DNA of 64,000 bases from NCBI RefSeq assembly GCF_018986915.1, contig NZ_CP076723.1:3893501-3957500 (forward strand), given 5' to 3'. Each line of letters opens with the position of its first letter. Within the stretch, counting starts at the first letter, position 1. Below the pieces are notes generated by a model that was not told the DNA's origin, made no database searches, and worked only from the letters and a program-made list of their open reading frames with translations. The translations under genes were made by a program, and so were the position numbers. This document shows positions 25,539 to 33,408 of this stretch, piece after piece. The DNA is from Geomonas oryzisoli. GTDB lineage: Bacteria > Desulfobacterota > Desulfuromonadia > Geobacterales > Geobacteraceae.

Positions 25539-26755
25539 TACTCCTCCCCTTTCCAGGCGGCGATCACGTACACCGGGTTGTGGGCAGCGAACATCTTGTA
25601 GTCGGTAAGGCTGCGGGTCTTGGATATGTTGACGCAGGTGACCTCGACGGTGTAGCCGTGATCTTCAAGAAATTCCACGGACTTGGTCAGGGTGTCCAGG
25701 GTCACCGCGTTGAGGACGATGAATCCGTCGGGCTTCAAGCGCTTGTCGACCGCCTCGATGATCTCTTCGAGCATGCCGCCGGAGCCGCCGATGAAGACGC
25801 GGTCCGGATCGGGCAGGTCCTCCAGCCCTTCGGGTGCGAAGGCCTCGGCCACGGTGACGTTGCGGGCCACGAACTTCTTGAGGTTTTCCTTGAGGTAGGT
25901 CAGGTACTGCGGGTTCTTCTCCAGGGCGAAGATGCGGCCGTTGGGCATCAGATTGCCCGCCTCGATGGAAACGGAACCGCTGCCGGCGCCGATGTCCCAC
26001 ATCACCAGGTCGTCCTGCAGCTGCAGCTTGCCCAAGGTGATGGCGCGCACCTCTTCCTTGGTGATCAGTTTCTTCGCGGTGGCGAACTCGTCATCGCGGA
26101 TGCCGATCACCGGGTAGTTCTCGAGGTTCGGCTCCCAGGTCTTGATCAGGATCAGGATGTTGAGCGGCGAGCACTTGAAGTCGACCAGGCCGCGCACGTC
26201 GGTCTTGGTGAATTTCTCGGTAGCAAGCCCCAGGTCCTCGCAGACCCAGGCCTCGTACCCCTCGGCGCCGCGGTGGATCAGCTCTCTGGCGAGGACCGCC
26301 GGGGTGTTGACGCTGTCGGTGAGGATGGCGATCTTTTCGTTGGCCACGATGCGATCCAGGGCCGGCTTGATCCCCCTGCCGTGCACGGACACGAAGGTGG
26401 CGTCGTCCCAGGGCTCTTTGATCCGGGCGAAGGCGTACTGCACGCTGGTCACGTTGGGGTAGATCTCGATGCGCTCTTTGGGGAGGTTCCTGAGCAGGAA
26501 CCGGGCGACACCGAAGAAGTTGGGATCGCCGGAACCGAGGACCACCGTTTTCTTCTCCGTGTTCTTCAGGTGCTCCAGCATGATGGAGAGGTCTTCGAGG
26601 AGACGCTTCTCCCCCTTGAAGTCGGGAAAGATGTCCAGCAGACGCTTGTGGCCGATTAGGACTTCGGCGCTGTCGATGACCTCGAGGGCCTGTTTGCCGA
26701 AGCCTTCCCATCCCTCGATGCCCGCGCCGACGAGGTAAATCTTTTGTTCCGCCAT
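25538..26755 (-). CDS. cbiET: Fused cobalt-precorrin-7 methyltransferase/decarboxylase CbiET
   Basis: 405 aa. Residues 1 to about 205 are the CbiE tetrapyrrole methylase (IYLVGAGIEGWEG, VVLGSGDPNFFGVA, YPNVTSVQYAFARI). Residues about 210-405 are CbiT, a Rossmann methyltransferase (MWDIGAGSGSVSIEAG, RVFIGGSGGMLEEI). Together they methylate C5 and C15 and decarboxylate the C12 side chain. The E-T fusion is common (CobL). Start at 26755 follows AAGGAGGGG. Confidence 0.95.
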   Translation of the reverse strand: MAEQKIYLVGAGIEGWEGFGKQALEVIDSAEVLIGHKRLLDIFPDFKGEKRLLEDLSIMLEHLKNTEKKTVVLGSGDPNFFGVARFLLRNLPKERIEIYPNVTSVQYAFARIKEPWDDATFVSVHGRGIKPALDRIVANEKIAILTDSVNTPAVLARELIHRGAEGYEAWVCEDLGLATEKFTKTDVRGLVDFKCSPLNILILIKTWEPNLENYPVIGIRDDEFATAKKLITKEEVRAITLGKLQLQDDLVMWDIGAGSGSVSIEAGNLMPNGRIFALEKNPQYLTYLKENLKKFVARNVTVAEAFAPEGLEDLPDPDRVFIGGSGGMLEEIIEAVDKRLKPDGFIVLNAVTLDTLTKSVEFLEDHGYTVEVTCVNISKTRSLTDYKMFAAHNPVYVIAAWKGEE

Positions 26756-26789
26756 GCCCCCCTCCTTTCCTTCAAAACATAATCAATGA

Positions 26790-26895
26790 GCGTCCCTCCC
26801 CCTGGAGGGGGGAGGCTAGGAGGGGGGAAAGCGTCGGCATCGTGCCATTAAGCCGCAGCCCCCTCCCTGTCCCTCCCCCTCCGGGAGAGGGGACG
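26790..26895. repeat. G/C-tract inverted repeat between cbiD and cbiET (family F)
   Basis: CCCTCCCCCTGGAGGGGGG near one end and CCCTCCCCCTCCGGGAGAG near the other, about 105 bp, hairpin-forming. Confidence 0.75.
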
Positions 26896-26900
26896 TAGTG

Positions 26901-27971
26901 CTACCGGTCGAAGTACAGCATCTCCCCCTGGTACCCGGCCAGGAACACACGCACCTTAAGCAAGGGCGCCAGTTGGGCGCATGCCTCGGCTACCTTGCCA
27001 CAGACCAGCTTGATGAGCGCCTTGTCGAAGCCGGAAGCCTCCAGCAGGTGGCGCGCCGTGTTTGCTTCCCGCGCCAGCTTTGCCAGGTGAACTGTGCCCG
27101 GGGAGTCCGCGAGCCACGAGGCAACCGTCACCAGGTCCAACTCCGAAGAGGTGACGTGGGTCTGCTCGTGGCCGCAGGCGATCTTCACCAGCTTCGCGAA
27201 CTGTCCAGCGACGACCACCTCCGGGACTCCTTTCCTGGCGCAGCTCTGAAAGGAGTACCCGAAATGGTCGCCCATCATCACGTACGATTCATCGGTGAGC
27301 TTCAGGACCCGCTGCACCGCCATCTCCGAGCTGCGGCCCGTGGAGAGAACCACGGTGCGGGAGCCACAGGCGAGGGCAACATCGACCGCGGTGTCCACGG
27401 TATCGGTCCAGGCCCTGGTGGATATCGGCTTGACGATGCCGGAGGTCCCCAGGATGGAGAGCCCGCCGACGACGCCCAGCCGCTCGTTCAGCGTCTTCTT
27501 GGCCAGTTCCTCTCCGTTGGGGATACTGATGGTGAAGGTGAACGTGGCCGGCACGCACCGGACGGCGAAGACTTCCTTCACCACCTCGAGGATCATGCTG
27601 CGCGGCACCGGGTTGATGGCCCACTCGCCCACCGGGACCGCCAGCCCCGGCTTGGTCACCTTGCCGATGCCGGTCCCCCCCTCGATCACGATGCGGTTCT
27701 TGGTGAACATTTCCACCCGCGCGGTGACGTGGATCTCGGCGCCGTTGGTCACATCCGGATCGTCGCCGGCGTCCTTGACCACGAAGCAGGAAGCGGTGTT
27801 GTCGTGCAGCACGCCACCCTCGATGCGGAACCTGGCCCCCTTGCCGCAGGGGAGCGTCAGTTGCACCTCGTCGACCAGTACTTGGTCGCGCAGCATCTGG
27901 GCAGCGCCTTTAACTGCGGCGGCGGCACAGGCACCGGTGGTGAAGCCGTATCTGAGTTCTTTCCCGCTCAT
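26901..27971 (-). CDS. cbiD: Cobalt-precorrin-5B C1-methyltransferase CbiD
   Basis: 356 aa, the anaerobic-pathway C1 methyltransferase. LRYGFTTGACAAAAVKGAA at the N-terminus is the family signature; also GGTGIGKVTKPGL and GTSGIVKPISTRAW. The presence of CbiD and CbiG shows that the oxygen-independent, cobalt-early route is used. An inverted repeat (27999-28013) lies 28 bp upstream. Confidence 0.95.
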   Translation of the reverse strand: MSGKELRYGFTTGACAAAAVKGAAQMLRDQVLVDEVQLTLPCGKGARFRIEGGVLHDNTASCFVVKDAGDDPDVTNGAEIHVTARVEMFTKNRIVIEGGTGIGKVTKPGLAVPVGEWAINPVPRSMILEVVKEVFAVRCVPATFTFTISIPNGEELAKKTLNERLGVVGGLSILGTSGIVKPISTRAWTDTVDTAVDVALACGSRTVVLSTGRSSEMAVQRVLKLTDESYVMMGDHFGYSFQSCARKGVPEVVVAGQFAKLVKIACGHEQTHVTSSELDLVTVASWLADSPGTVHLAKLAREANTARHLLEASGFDKALIKLVCGKVAEACAQLAPLLKVRVFLAGYQGEMLYFDR

Positions 27972-27998
27972 ACTTCATCCCATGTGAAGGCAAAATAA

Positions 27999-28013
27999 CA
28001 TTCAATTTGAATG
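27999..28013. promoter_or_regulatory. Inverted repeat upstream of cbiD
   Basis: CATTCAATTTGAATG, a 7-1-7 palindrome between cbiC and cbiD in an AT-rich patch. Size and symmetry suit a repressor site, but no regulator is known. Confidence 0.3.
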
Positions 28014-28059
28014 AACAACGGCCGGCGATGGGTTCCCGGCATCAAAAACGAGTTCCAGA

Positions 28060-28701
28060 TCAAGCCCCGACGGCCTGGATGAGTATGGCATTCATCACCG
28101 CGGCCGCAACGTTGGAGCCCCCCTTGCGTCCGATGTTGGTGACGAACTGCAACTCCGGATATTCCTGCGCCAGCTCCCGCAAAGCGTCCTTGCTCTCGGC
28201 GGCGCCGACGAAACCGACCGGCAGCGCCACGATCAGCCTGGGGCGAACCCCTTCCTCCCGGATCAGCCTGATCAGCTCGAACAGGGCGGTGGGTGCATTA
28301 CCGATGACGAATATACCGTTACCCGCGTCCCTTGCCGCCTTACGCATGGCCAGGATGGAACGGGTCACCCCCAGTTCCTTGGCCTCCTTGGCGACCTGCG
28401 GGTCCGCGACGTAACAGGTGAGCTGCGCGCCGAACCTGTTGAGCCTCTCCTTGTTCATGCCGGAGATGATCATGGTGGTGTCCGTGACGACACCCAATCC
28501 GGCCTTCAGTGCCTCGATGGCGCCGGTCACCGCCCGGTCCGTGATCACCATGCTGCGGGCATAGTCGAAGTCGGCACTGGTGTGGATGGCGCGACGCACC
28601 AGCGGCCACATCTGCGCGTTCCAATCGTGCGGCCCCAGTTCCTCCTCGATGATGCGGAACGACTCCGCCTCGATTTCCTCGGGGCGCAGGTGCACCGACA
28701 T
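28060..28701 (-). CDS. cbiC: Cobalt-precorrin-8 methylmutase CbiC
   Basis: Moves the C11 methyl to C12 to form cobyrinate. 213 aa from the ATG at 28701, whose A is the last base of the cbiX stop; GAGGTGG lies five bases ahead. PEEIEAESFRIIEEELG at the start, the catalytic-His region VRRAIHTSADFDYA, and SGMNKERL, VGFVGAAESKDAL later. Length and order are normal. Confidence 0.94.
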   Translation of the reverse strand: MSVHLRPEEIEAESFRIIEEELGPHDWNAQMWPLVRRAIHTSADFDYARSMVITDRAVTGAIEALKAGLGVVTDTTMIISGMNKERLNRFGAQLTCYVADPQVAKEAKELGVTRSILAMRKAARDAGNGIFVIGNAPTALFELIRLIREEGVRPRLIVALPVGFVGAAESKDALRELAQEYPELQFVTNIGRKGGSNVAAAVMNAILIQAVGA

Positions 28702-29084
28702 CAGTGCCACCTCTGCTCGGTAAGGCTCTCCGCGACGCGCTCGACCACGACCTCGGCCAGCTTGTCGTGCACGCCCAGGTGTTTGCCGAGCACCATCTCC
28801 ACGCCCGGGTGGCGTTTGCGCGCCTCCTCCAGTTCCTCGGGGAGGTCCTCCAGGACGTGGGCCCCCATGTAGAGGAAGTAAGGAACGAGCAGGATCCGCT
28901 GCGCCCCCTGTGCCACGCAGGCGTCCACACCCTGCTGGATATTGGGGAGGTGCTGTTCGCGGAAGGAGACCTCTACGATCTCGAACTGCGTCATCTTCTT
29001 AACCCGTTTAGCGATCTCGTGCACCGCGTTATTCGCCTCGGCGATCCTGCTGCCGTGAGCCATAAGCAACAAAGCTGTCTTCAT
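28701..29084 (-). CDS. cbiX: Sirohydrochlorin cobaltochelatase CbiX, short form
   Basis: Inserts cobalt into sirohydrochlorin, the entry step of the anaerobic pathway. 127 aa from the ATG at 29084 (GAGGTGTGT ahead; a GTG at 29090 is less likely). LLLMAHGSRIAEANNAV carries the first metal-ligand His; LVPYFLYMGAHVLEDLP carries the second. The single-domain CbiX-S form is about half the size of CbiX-L and works as a homodimer. First gene of the cobalamin series. Confidence 0.93.
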   Translation of the reverse strand: MKTALLLMAHGSRIAEANNAVHEIAKRVKKMTQFEIVEVSFREQHLPNIQQGVDACVAQGAQRILLVPYFLYMGAHVLEDLPEELEEARKRHPGVEMVLGKHLGVHDKLAEVVVERVAESLTEQRWH

Positions 29085-29098
29085 ACACACCTCAAAAA

Positions 29099-29269
29099 CC
29101 GTTCAACGTTCTACGTTCAACGTTCGATTTATCGCTTCAGTTTTTTGCTACCGTACCTTGACTTGCCAACGTGCTGTCCCCGGTCCGTTCCACTTCCACA
29201 CATGCCGTCACCGGCCCGAAGCCATCGACACGTGCCCGGCTCGAACGTTGAACGTTGAACCTTGAACGG
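29099..29269. repeat. Inverted-repeat element of GAACGTT heptads (family C)
   Basis: CCGTTCAACGTTCTACGTTC at the left and GAACGTTGAACCTTGAACGG at the right are ends of about 29-bp inverted repeats with few mismatches, enclosing about 110 bp without a gene. It separates the M16 peptidase from cbiX. No B12 riboswitch core is apparent here. Confidence 0.75.
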
Positions 29270-29278
29270 TTTCTGCCG

Positions 29279-30571
29279 TTAGCTCCACCCCTTCTGGTAC
29301 TCGCGGACCAGCTTCTCCACCGCGCGCTTGGCGGGCGCCTTCCAGGGGCCTACGGCGGCGAGAACCAGGTTCTTCGGGGCGAACAGGGCATGGGCCATGT
29401 GCAGCAGCTCTTGCGCACCCACCGCGGCCGCCTCGGCCCGGTCCTCTTCGATGGTCCTCTCCAGGGACATCAGCTCGCCCCAGCCGTAACGGACCTGCAT
29501 TTCGTAGGTGGAATCGGCGCTGTACTCGAGATCGTAGAAGTATCCTTCCTTGACCCGTGCCAGCTCCGCCTCCCCGACTTCCTCGAAAGCGAGACTCTTC
29601 ACCTCGCGCAACACCTCGGAGACTGCCAGCACTAAATTCTCCGGTGCGGTGGAGAGCTCTATGGCGAAAGCCCCCGTCTCCTCGTAGGCGGACAAGGAAG
29701 CATCCACGGAATAGACGATGCCCAGTTTCTCCCTCAGCGACAGGTGCAGACGCGAACTGCCGCCGCCGGAAAGGATGCGCCGCATCAGCCGAAGCCCCAT
29801 CAACCGCTTGTCATGGCGGGCAAAACCGCGGAAGGCGATCTGCAGGTTCACCTGGCTGTCCGAGTCCTTGACGAACACCGCACGCGGCTCCTGCTGCACC
29901 TGGTTGGCCGGGACGGGCGGGATGGCGCTGCCGCCGCTCCAGCCGGCAAAGAACCTTTCGCAGGCGGCGAAGAACTGCTCCGAATTGTGCCTTCCGGCTG
30001 CGACAATGAGTGCGTTGCCGGGAACATAGTGGTCGGCGAGATAGCGGCGCAGGTCGTCTTCGGTGACCCCCTTGATGCTCTCCAGGTAGCCGATGGTGGG
30101 GGTGCCGAGCGGATGGTCCGGCCACAAGAGCCTGCTGCAGAGGTTACTGGTGTTGGTCTCCTCGCCGCGCTCGTTGATGTCCTCCAGCGCCTCCTCGGTG
30201 ATGATCCGCTTCTCTATTTCCAGCCCTTCCAGGGTCGGGGTCAAAAGCATCGAGGAGAAAAGACGAATTCCCTCAGCGATCTGGCCGGGATGGACGCGGG
30301 AGAAGTAGCAGGTGGTCTCCTCGTCGGTCGCCGCGTTGACGTTGCCGCCGATGGCCTCGAAGGCGATCTCAAGCTCCAGGTTGGAAGCGAACTCGCTGGA
30401 GCCGCGGAAGAGCATGTGCTCCAGGAAATGGGAGATGCCGGCCTTGCCGGGGGTGTCGTTGCGGCCTCCCGCTTTTATGTAGATGGCAATCTCCGCGCTG
30501 TGCAGATGCGGCATCTCGACTGAAACGAGGCGCAGTCCGTTGGGGAGAACCTTCTTGGTACAGCTGAGCAT
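29279..30571 (-). CDS. M16 family zinc peptidase
   Basis: Processing-peptidase-type metalloprotease, 430 aa. The start at 30571 is set by GGAGGTTTG directly upstream. The zinc site HFLEH is at about residue 49, with downstream glutamates (AFEAIGGNVNAATDEETTCYF, then EEALEDINERGEE). The second half carries the inactive M16_C-type domain with LRLMRRILSGGGSSRLHLSLRE. There is no signal peptide, so it is probably cytoplasmic. It starts 14 bp after the yqaA-like gene, so the two are likely co-transcribed. Confidence 0.92.
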   Translation of the reverse strand: MLSCTKKVLPNGLRLVSVEMPHLHSAEIAIYIKAGGRNDTPGKAGISHFLEHMLFRGSSEFASNLELEIAFEAIGGNVNAATDEETTCYFSRVHPGQIAEGIRLFSSMLLTPTLEGLEIEKRIITEEALEDINERGEETNTSNLCSRLLWPDHPLGTPTIGYLESIKGVTEDDLRRYLADHYVPGNALIVAAGRHNSEQFFAACERFFAGWSGGSAIPPVPANQVQQEPRAVFVKDSDSQVNLQIAFRGFARHDKRLMGLRLMRRILSGGGSSRLHLSLREKLGIVYSVDASLSAYEETGAFAIELSTAPENLVLAVSEVLREVKSLAFEEVGEAELARVKEGYFYDLEYSADSTYEMQVRYGWGELMSLERTIEEDRAEAAAVGAQELLHMAHALFAPKNLVLAAVGPWKAPAKRAVEKLVREYQKGWS

Positions 30572-30585
30572 CAAACCTCCGTACT

Positions 30586-31035
30586 TCAGAGTGCCGCCCC
30601 CGCCAGGGTGAGCCAGGCGACCGCCGCGTAACGCGCCAGCTTGCCGGTCAGAACCAGGAGGGAAAAGCGGATGAAACCGACCTGCAGTACGCCGCCGACC
30701 AGACAGAGCGGGTCGCCGATCACCGGCAGGAAGCTCAACAGAAGCGACCACGAGCCGAAGCGATCATAGAACCGCTCCGCCTTCTGCGTGGTCTGCTCGT
30801 CCATGCGCAGCACCCGACGCCTCAGGAAGTCGCCGCCATAGAGGCCGATCCAGTAGGTGCTGAGCGCTCCGAGGTAATTGCCGGCGGTGGCGACGAGGAC
30901 CACGGCGACGGGATTTTCCCGCCCGATCAACAGCGCCACGACCAGCCACTCGGAGCCGAGCGGCAGCAGGGTGGCTGCCAGGAAACTCAGCAGAAACAGG
31001 GAGTAAAACCCGTAATTGACCAGCCACTCATGCAT
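30586..31035 (-). CDS. YqaA family membrane protein
   Basis: 149 aa DedA/SNARE-associated-like inner-membrane protein of the small YqaA group. Start at 31035 (MHEWLVNYGF). About four hydrophobic segments. Family-specific stretches: FLAATLLPLGSEWLVVALL, ATAGNYLGALSTYWIG, LLSFLPVIGDPLCLVGG and TGKLARYAAVAWL. The proline and glycines in PVIGDPLCL match the conserved YqaA core. Function is unknown; DedA relatives act in lipid handling and membrane potential homeostasis. Confidence 0.85.
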   Translation of the reverse strand: MHEWLVNYGFYSLFLLSFLAATLLPLGSEWLVVALLIGRENPVAVVLVATAGNYLGALSTYWIGLYGGDFLRRRVLRMDEQTTQKAERFYDRFGSWSLLLSFLPVIGDPLCLVGGVLQVGFIRFSLLVLTGKLARYAAVAWLTLAGAAL

Positions 31036-31152
31036 TCCGGTCAAATTAGCGGAAAGGGTGGTGATTGTCAAACAACATTGAATTAATTCGGGACTAAGTA
31101 AGTGCCGATACGGGCGGCGTGTCACAGGGGACGAGCAGGGGCAACTTTTTTG

Positions 31153-31181
31153 TTGACATTAGAGCGTGCGGGTAGCATAAA
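31153..31181 (+). promoter_or_regulatory. Promoter of the DAHP synthase leader
   Basis: TTGACA at 31153-31158, 17-bp spacer, CATAAA at 31176-31181. The predicted start is at or next to the leader ATG at 31189, so the leader peptide would have almost no 5' untranslated region. Confidence 0.55.
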
Positions 31182-31188
31182 CGCTGTC

Positions 31189-31275
31189 ATGATCAACACC
31201 GGCTACTTTACCTTTACTAACTTTTACTTTTGGTACGGCTTTTATTTTAGGCCGTCGCCCCGGGTAGAGGTGTAA
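31189..31275 (+). CDS. Aromatic leader peptide of the DAHP synthase gene, 28 aa
   Basis: A short open frame starting at 31189 and ending TAA 31275. In its first 20 codons it has six Phe, four Tyr and one Trp: after MINTG comes YFTFTNFYFWYGFYF. Such density of all three aromatic amino acids directly ahead of the first enzyme of aromatic synthesis is the hallmark of a ribosome-mediated attenuator. The tail is RPSPRVEV. No clear ribosome binding site is seen. The RNA after it folds into competing hairpins and an intrinsic terminator before the enzyme gene. Confidence 0.85.
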   Translation: MINTGYFTFTNFYFWYGFYFRPSPRVEV

Positions 31276-31402
31276 TTTAGGTAGCAGGTACTAAATTCCG
31301 AACCGAAGCCGGGGTGGCAGGATTCTCCTCCCCCTTACGGTTCGGATAGCAGATTACCAGAACATCATACTAAGGGCCGGGGGAGCAATCCTTCCGGCCC
31401 TT
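31274..31402 (+). promoter_or_regulatory. Attenuator upstream of DAHP synthase
   Basis: Stem I: AATTTAG (31274-31280)/CTAAATT (31291-31297), beginning at the leader stop codon. Stem II: CCGAACCG (31298-31305)/CGGTTCGG (31338-31345). Terminator: AGGGCCGG (31373-31380)/CCGGCCCT (31394-31401), then TTTCGCTTTC. CTCCCCC (31328-31334) and CCCTTA (31332-31337) are complementary to GGGGGAG (31379-31385) and TAAGGG (31371-31376), so an antiterminator that breaks stem II and the terminator is possible. Phe/Tyr/Trp shortage would stall the ribosome in the leader and shift the balance. Confidence 0.75.
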
Positions 31403-31432
31403 TCGCTTTCGGGGACCAAAAGGAGCGTGAGT

Positions 31433-32452
31433 ATGATCGTGGTAATGAAGGCAGGAGCGGCAAAGAAGGAACGGGACGCGGTAACGAAGAGGATCAAGGA
31501 GCTCGGCTACACCCCGCACATCATCCGGGGCACCACCCGCGACGTGATCGGTGCGGTCGGCGACGAGCGGGGCAAGAGCGTGCTGCAGTCGCTCGAATCG
31601 ATGCAGGGCGTCGAGAGCGTGGTCCCCATCCTGCAGCCCTACAAACTGGCCTCCAAGGAAGTGAAGAAAGAGCCGAGTGTCGTGCGCATCTCCGACACCC
31701 TCGCCATCGGCGGCAAGGAACTGGTAGTCATGGCCGGCCCCTGTTCGGTGGAGAGCGAGGAGCAGATCATCGAATCCGCCAAGGCCGTCAAGGCCGCCGG
31801 TGCCCAGATGCTCAGGGGGGGCGCCTTCAAACCCCGCACCTCCCCCTACTCCTTCCAGGGTCTTGAAGAAGAAGGCCTCAAACTTCTCGCCAAGGCCCGC
31901 GACCTCACCGGCCTCCCCTTCGTCACCGAAGTCATCGATCCCGAAACCGTCGACCTGGTCGCCTCCTACTCCGACATGCTTCAGATCGGTGCGCGCAACG
32001 CGCAGAACTTCGCCCTCTTGAAGAAAGTCGGGCAGATCAACAAGCCGATCCTGTTGAAGCGCGGCATGTCCATGACCATCCAGGAATTCCTGATGAGCGC
32101 CGAGTACATCATGAGTGAGGGGAACCAGTCGGTGATCCTGTGCGAGCGCGGCATCAGGACCTTCGAGACCGCCACCAGGAACACCCTCGACCTCTCCGCC
32201 ATCCCGGTTCTGAAGAACAAGACCCATCTCCCGATCGTCATCGATCCCTCCCACGGCACCGGCAACTACCACTACATCGCGCCGATGTCCTATGCCGCGG
32301 TTGCCGCAGGCGCCGATGGTCTGATCATCGAAGTGCATCCCGATCCCGAGAAGGCGTCCTCGGACGGGCCGCAGTCTTTGAAGCCGAAGAAGTTCCAGGC
32401 ACTGATGGACCGTCTGAAACTGTTCGCGGAGGCGGCGGATAAGACGCTGTAA
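31433..32452 (+). CDS. aroF: 3-deoxy-7-phosphoheptulonate (DAHP) synthase
   Basis: First enzyme of the shikimate pathway, joining phosphoenolpyruvate and erythrose 4-phosphate. 339 aa from the ATG at 31433 (AGGAG seven bases ahead; the GTG at 31427 is too close). It is of the class with an N-terminal ferredoxin-like/ACT-like regulatory domain (residues 1 to about 70) and a TIM barrel with [44 protein letters not shown] and [12 protein letters not shown]. Expression is predicted to be attenuated by the upstream aromatic leader; the regulatory domain suggests product feedback as well. Confidence 0.95.
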   Translation: MIVVMKAGAAKKERDAVTKRIKELGYTPHIIRGTTRDVIGAVGDERGKSVLQSLESMQGVESVVPILQPYKLASKEVKKEPSVVRISDTLAIGGKELVVMAGPCSVESEEQIIESAKAVKAAGAQMLRGGAFKPRTSPYSFQGLEEEGLKLLAKARDLTGLPFVTEVIDPETVDLVASYSDMLQIGARNAQNFALLKKVGQINKPILLKRGMSMTIQEFLMSAEYIMSEGNQSVILCERGIRTFETATRNTLDLSAIPVLKNKTHLPIVIDPSHGTGNYHYIAPMSYAAVAAGADGLIIEVHPDPEKASSDGPQSLKPKKFQALMDRLKLFAEAADKTL

Positions 32453-32486
32453 AGCAGAGGCAGGGGCTAGGCACTGGGGGGCGGGA

Positions 32487-32585
32487 AGATAATTCCCTCC
32501 CCCGGAGGGGGAGGGTCAGGGAGGGGGCGCTTAGCGACTCTTTCAGGCTATCCCCCCTCCCAACCTCCCCCCTCCGGGGGGAGGA
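32487..32585. repeat. G/C-tract repeat (family F)
   Basis: CCCTCCCCCGGAGGGGGAGG, then AGGGAGGGGGCG, and an inverted CCCCCCTCCCAACCTCCCCC with CGGGGGGAGG. It follows the DAHP synthase gene and may act as its terminator region. Confidence 0.7.
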
Positions 32586-32679
32586 GCGCTGCCAGTTCAT
32601 CAACTAGCAGTGGCAACGACTGGCACCGCATACATTTTAAGGTATGCTCTCCGGGTACTTGCACTGGAGGAGGTGAATC

Positions 32680-33177
32680 ATGCCCGTCCTGCGTCCCTTG
32701 CTGATCCTTCTGTTTCTTGTCGCCATCGCTGCCGCACCGTCCGAGGGCGCCCGGCGCGGTGTCCCCGCACGCGACGCCGCATCCGCCGGTGAACAGGAGG
32801 TGCTGAAGGACTTCGAGGCCATCCTCGACCTCTGGCGCGACGGCAGGTACGAGGAACTTTACCAGCGCACCAGCGGCGGCAAAGACGGCAAAGAGAAGTT
32901 CGCGAACCGCCTCGCCTCCGCACCGCGCAAGCCCGCCTGTTGCTGGGAGAAGATCCAGGAGCCCAGGGTCTCGCTGAAAAGTGGCAAAAGCGCCGTCGTG
33001 CAGGCACGCCTCGGCTTCGAGGTCAGCACACCCGGCACCGAATTCGTTACCAAGTCCATCCATCTCAAGCGGGAAGGTTCCGGTTGGAGCATAGCCCAGT
33101 CCGATCTCTACTCGTTAGCGGATCTCACCAGCAAGAAGCGCAGGTACAAGTACCTCCCCATCCAGCCCAAGAAGTAG
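32680..33177 (+). CDS. Secreted hypothetical protein, 165 aa
   Basis: Start at 32680 with a strong GGAGGAGGTG site. Residues 1 to about 23 are a signal peptide (LLILLFLVAIAAAPSEG). The mature part begins with a charged segment, then a helical region EQEVLKDFEAILDLWRDGRYEELY and a beta region ending GWSIAQSDLYSL. A nuclear transport factor 2-like fold is imaginable (helix, then beta sheet, with a W..I..SDL ending) but not certain. A Cys pair (ACCW) is present. Flanked by repeats, no operon partners. Confidence 0.7.
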   Translation: MPVLRPLLILLFLVAIAAAPSEGARRGVPARDAASAGEQEVLKDFEAILDLWRDGRYEELYQRTSGGKDGKEKFANRLASAPRKPACCWEKIQEPRVSLKSGKSAVVQARLGFEVSTPGTEFVTKSIHLKREGSGWSIAQSDLYSLADLTSKKRRYKYLPIQPKK

Positions 33178-33190
33178 CCCTCCCCGGAGG

Positions 33191-33299
33191 AGGGGACTGG
33201 CTCCGCCAGGTGCCTGTCCCCTTAGTGTTTGGGAAGCTGGCTAAGCTGAAATGAGCTCCGCAAGAGGGACAGGCACCTAACGGAGCCAGCCCCTTCTGC
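33191..33299. repeat. Full-length REPIN-like repeat (family A)
   Basis: 109 bp with both inverted arms (GGGGACTGGCTCCG..CTGTCCCC and GGGACAGGCACC..GGAGCCAGCCCC) and a middle resembling that at 18006 (TTAGTGTTTGG.., GAGCTCCGCAAGAG). A further C/G hairpin follows at 33318-33352. Confidence 0.9.
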
Positions 33300-33408
33300 C
33301 ATGCACGTGACCTAACGTCCCCCCCTTTTGCGAAGGGGGGACAGGGGGGATTTGAGCCCCTGCCCGTTGCCCCTTGACCCGTGCCCCCCCTTCCGGTACT
33401 CTAGGCAG

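Noticed and set aside
29085-29278. Possible cobalamin riboswitch ahead of cbiX
   Set aside because: The region is a heptad inverted-repeat element. I could not find a B12-box-like core on either strand here or before the other cobalamin genes.
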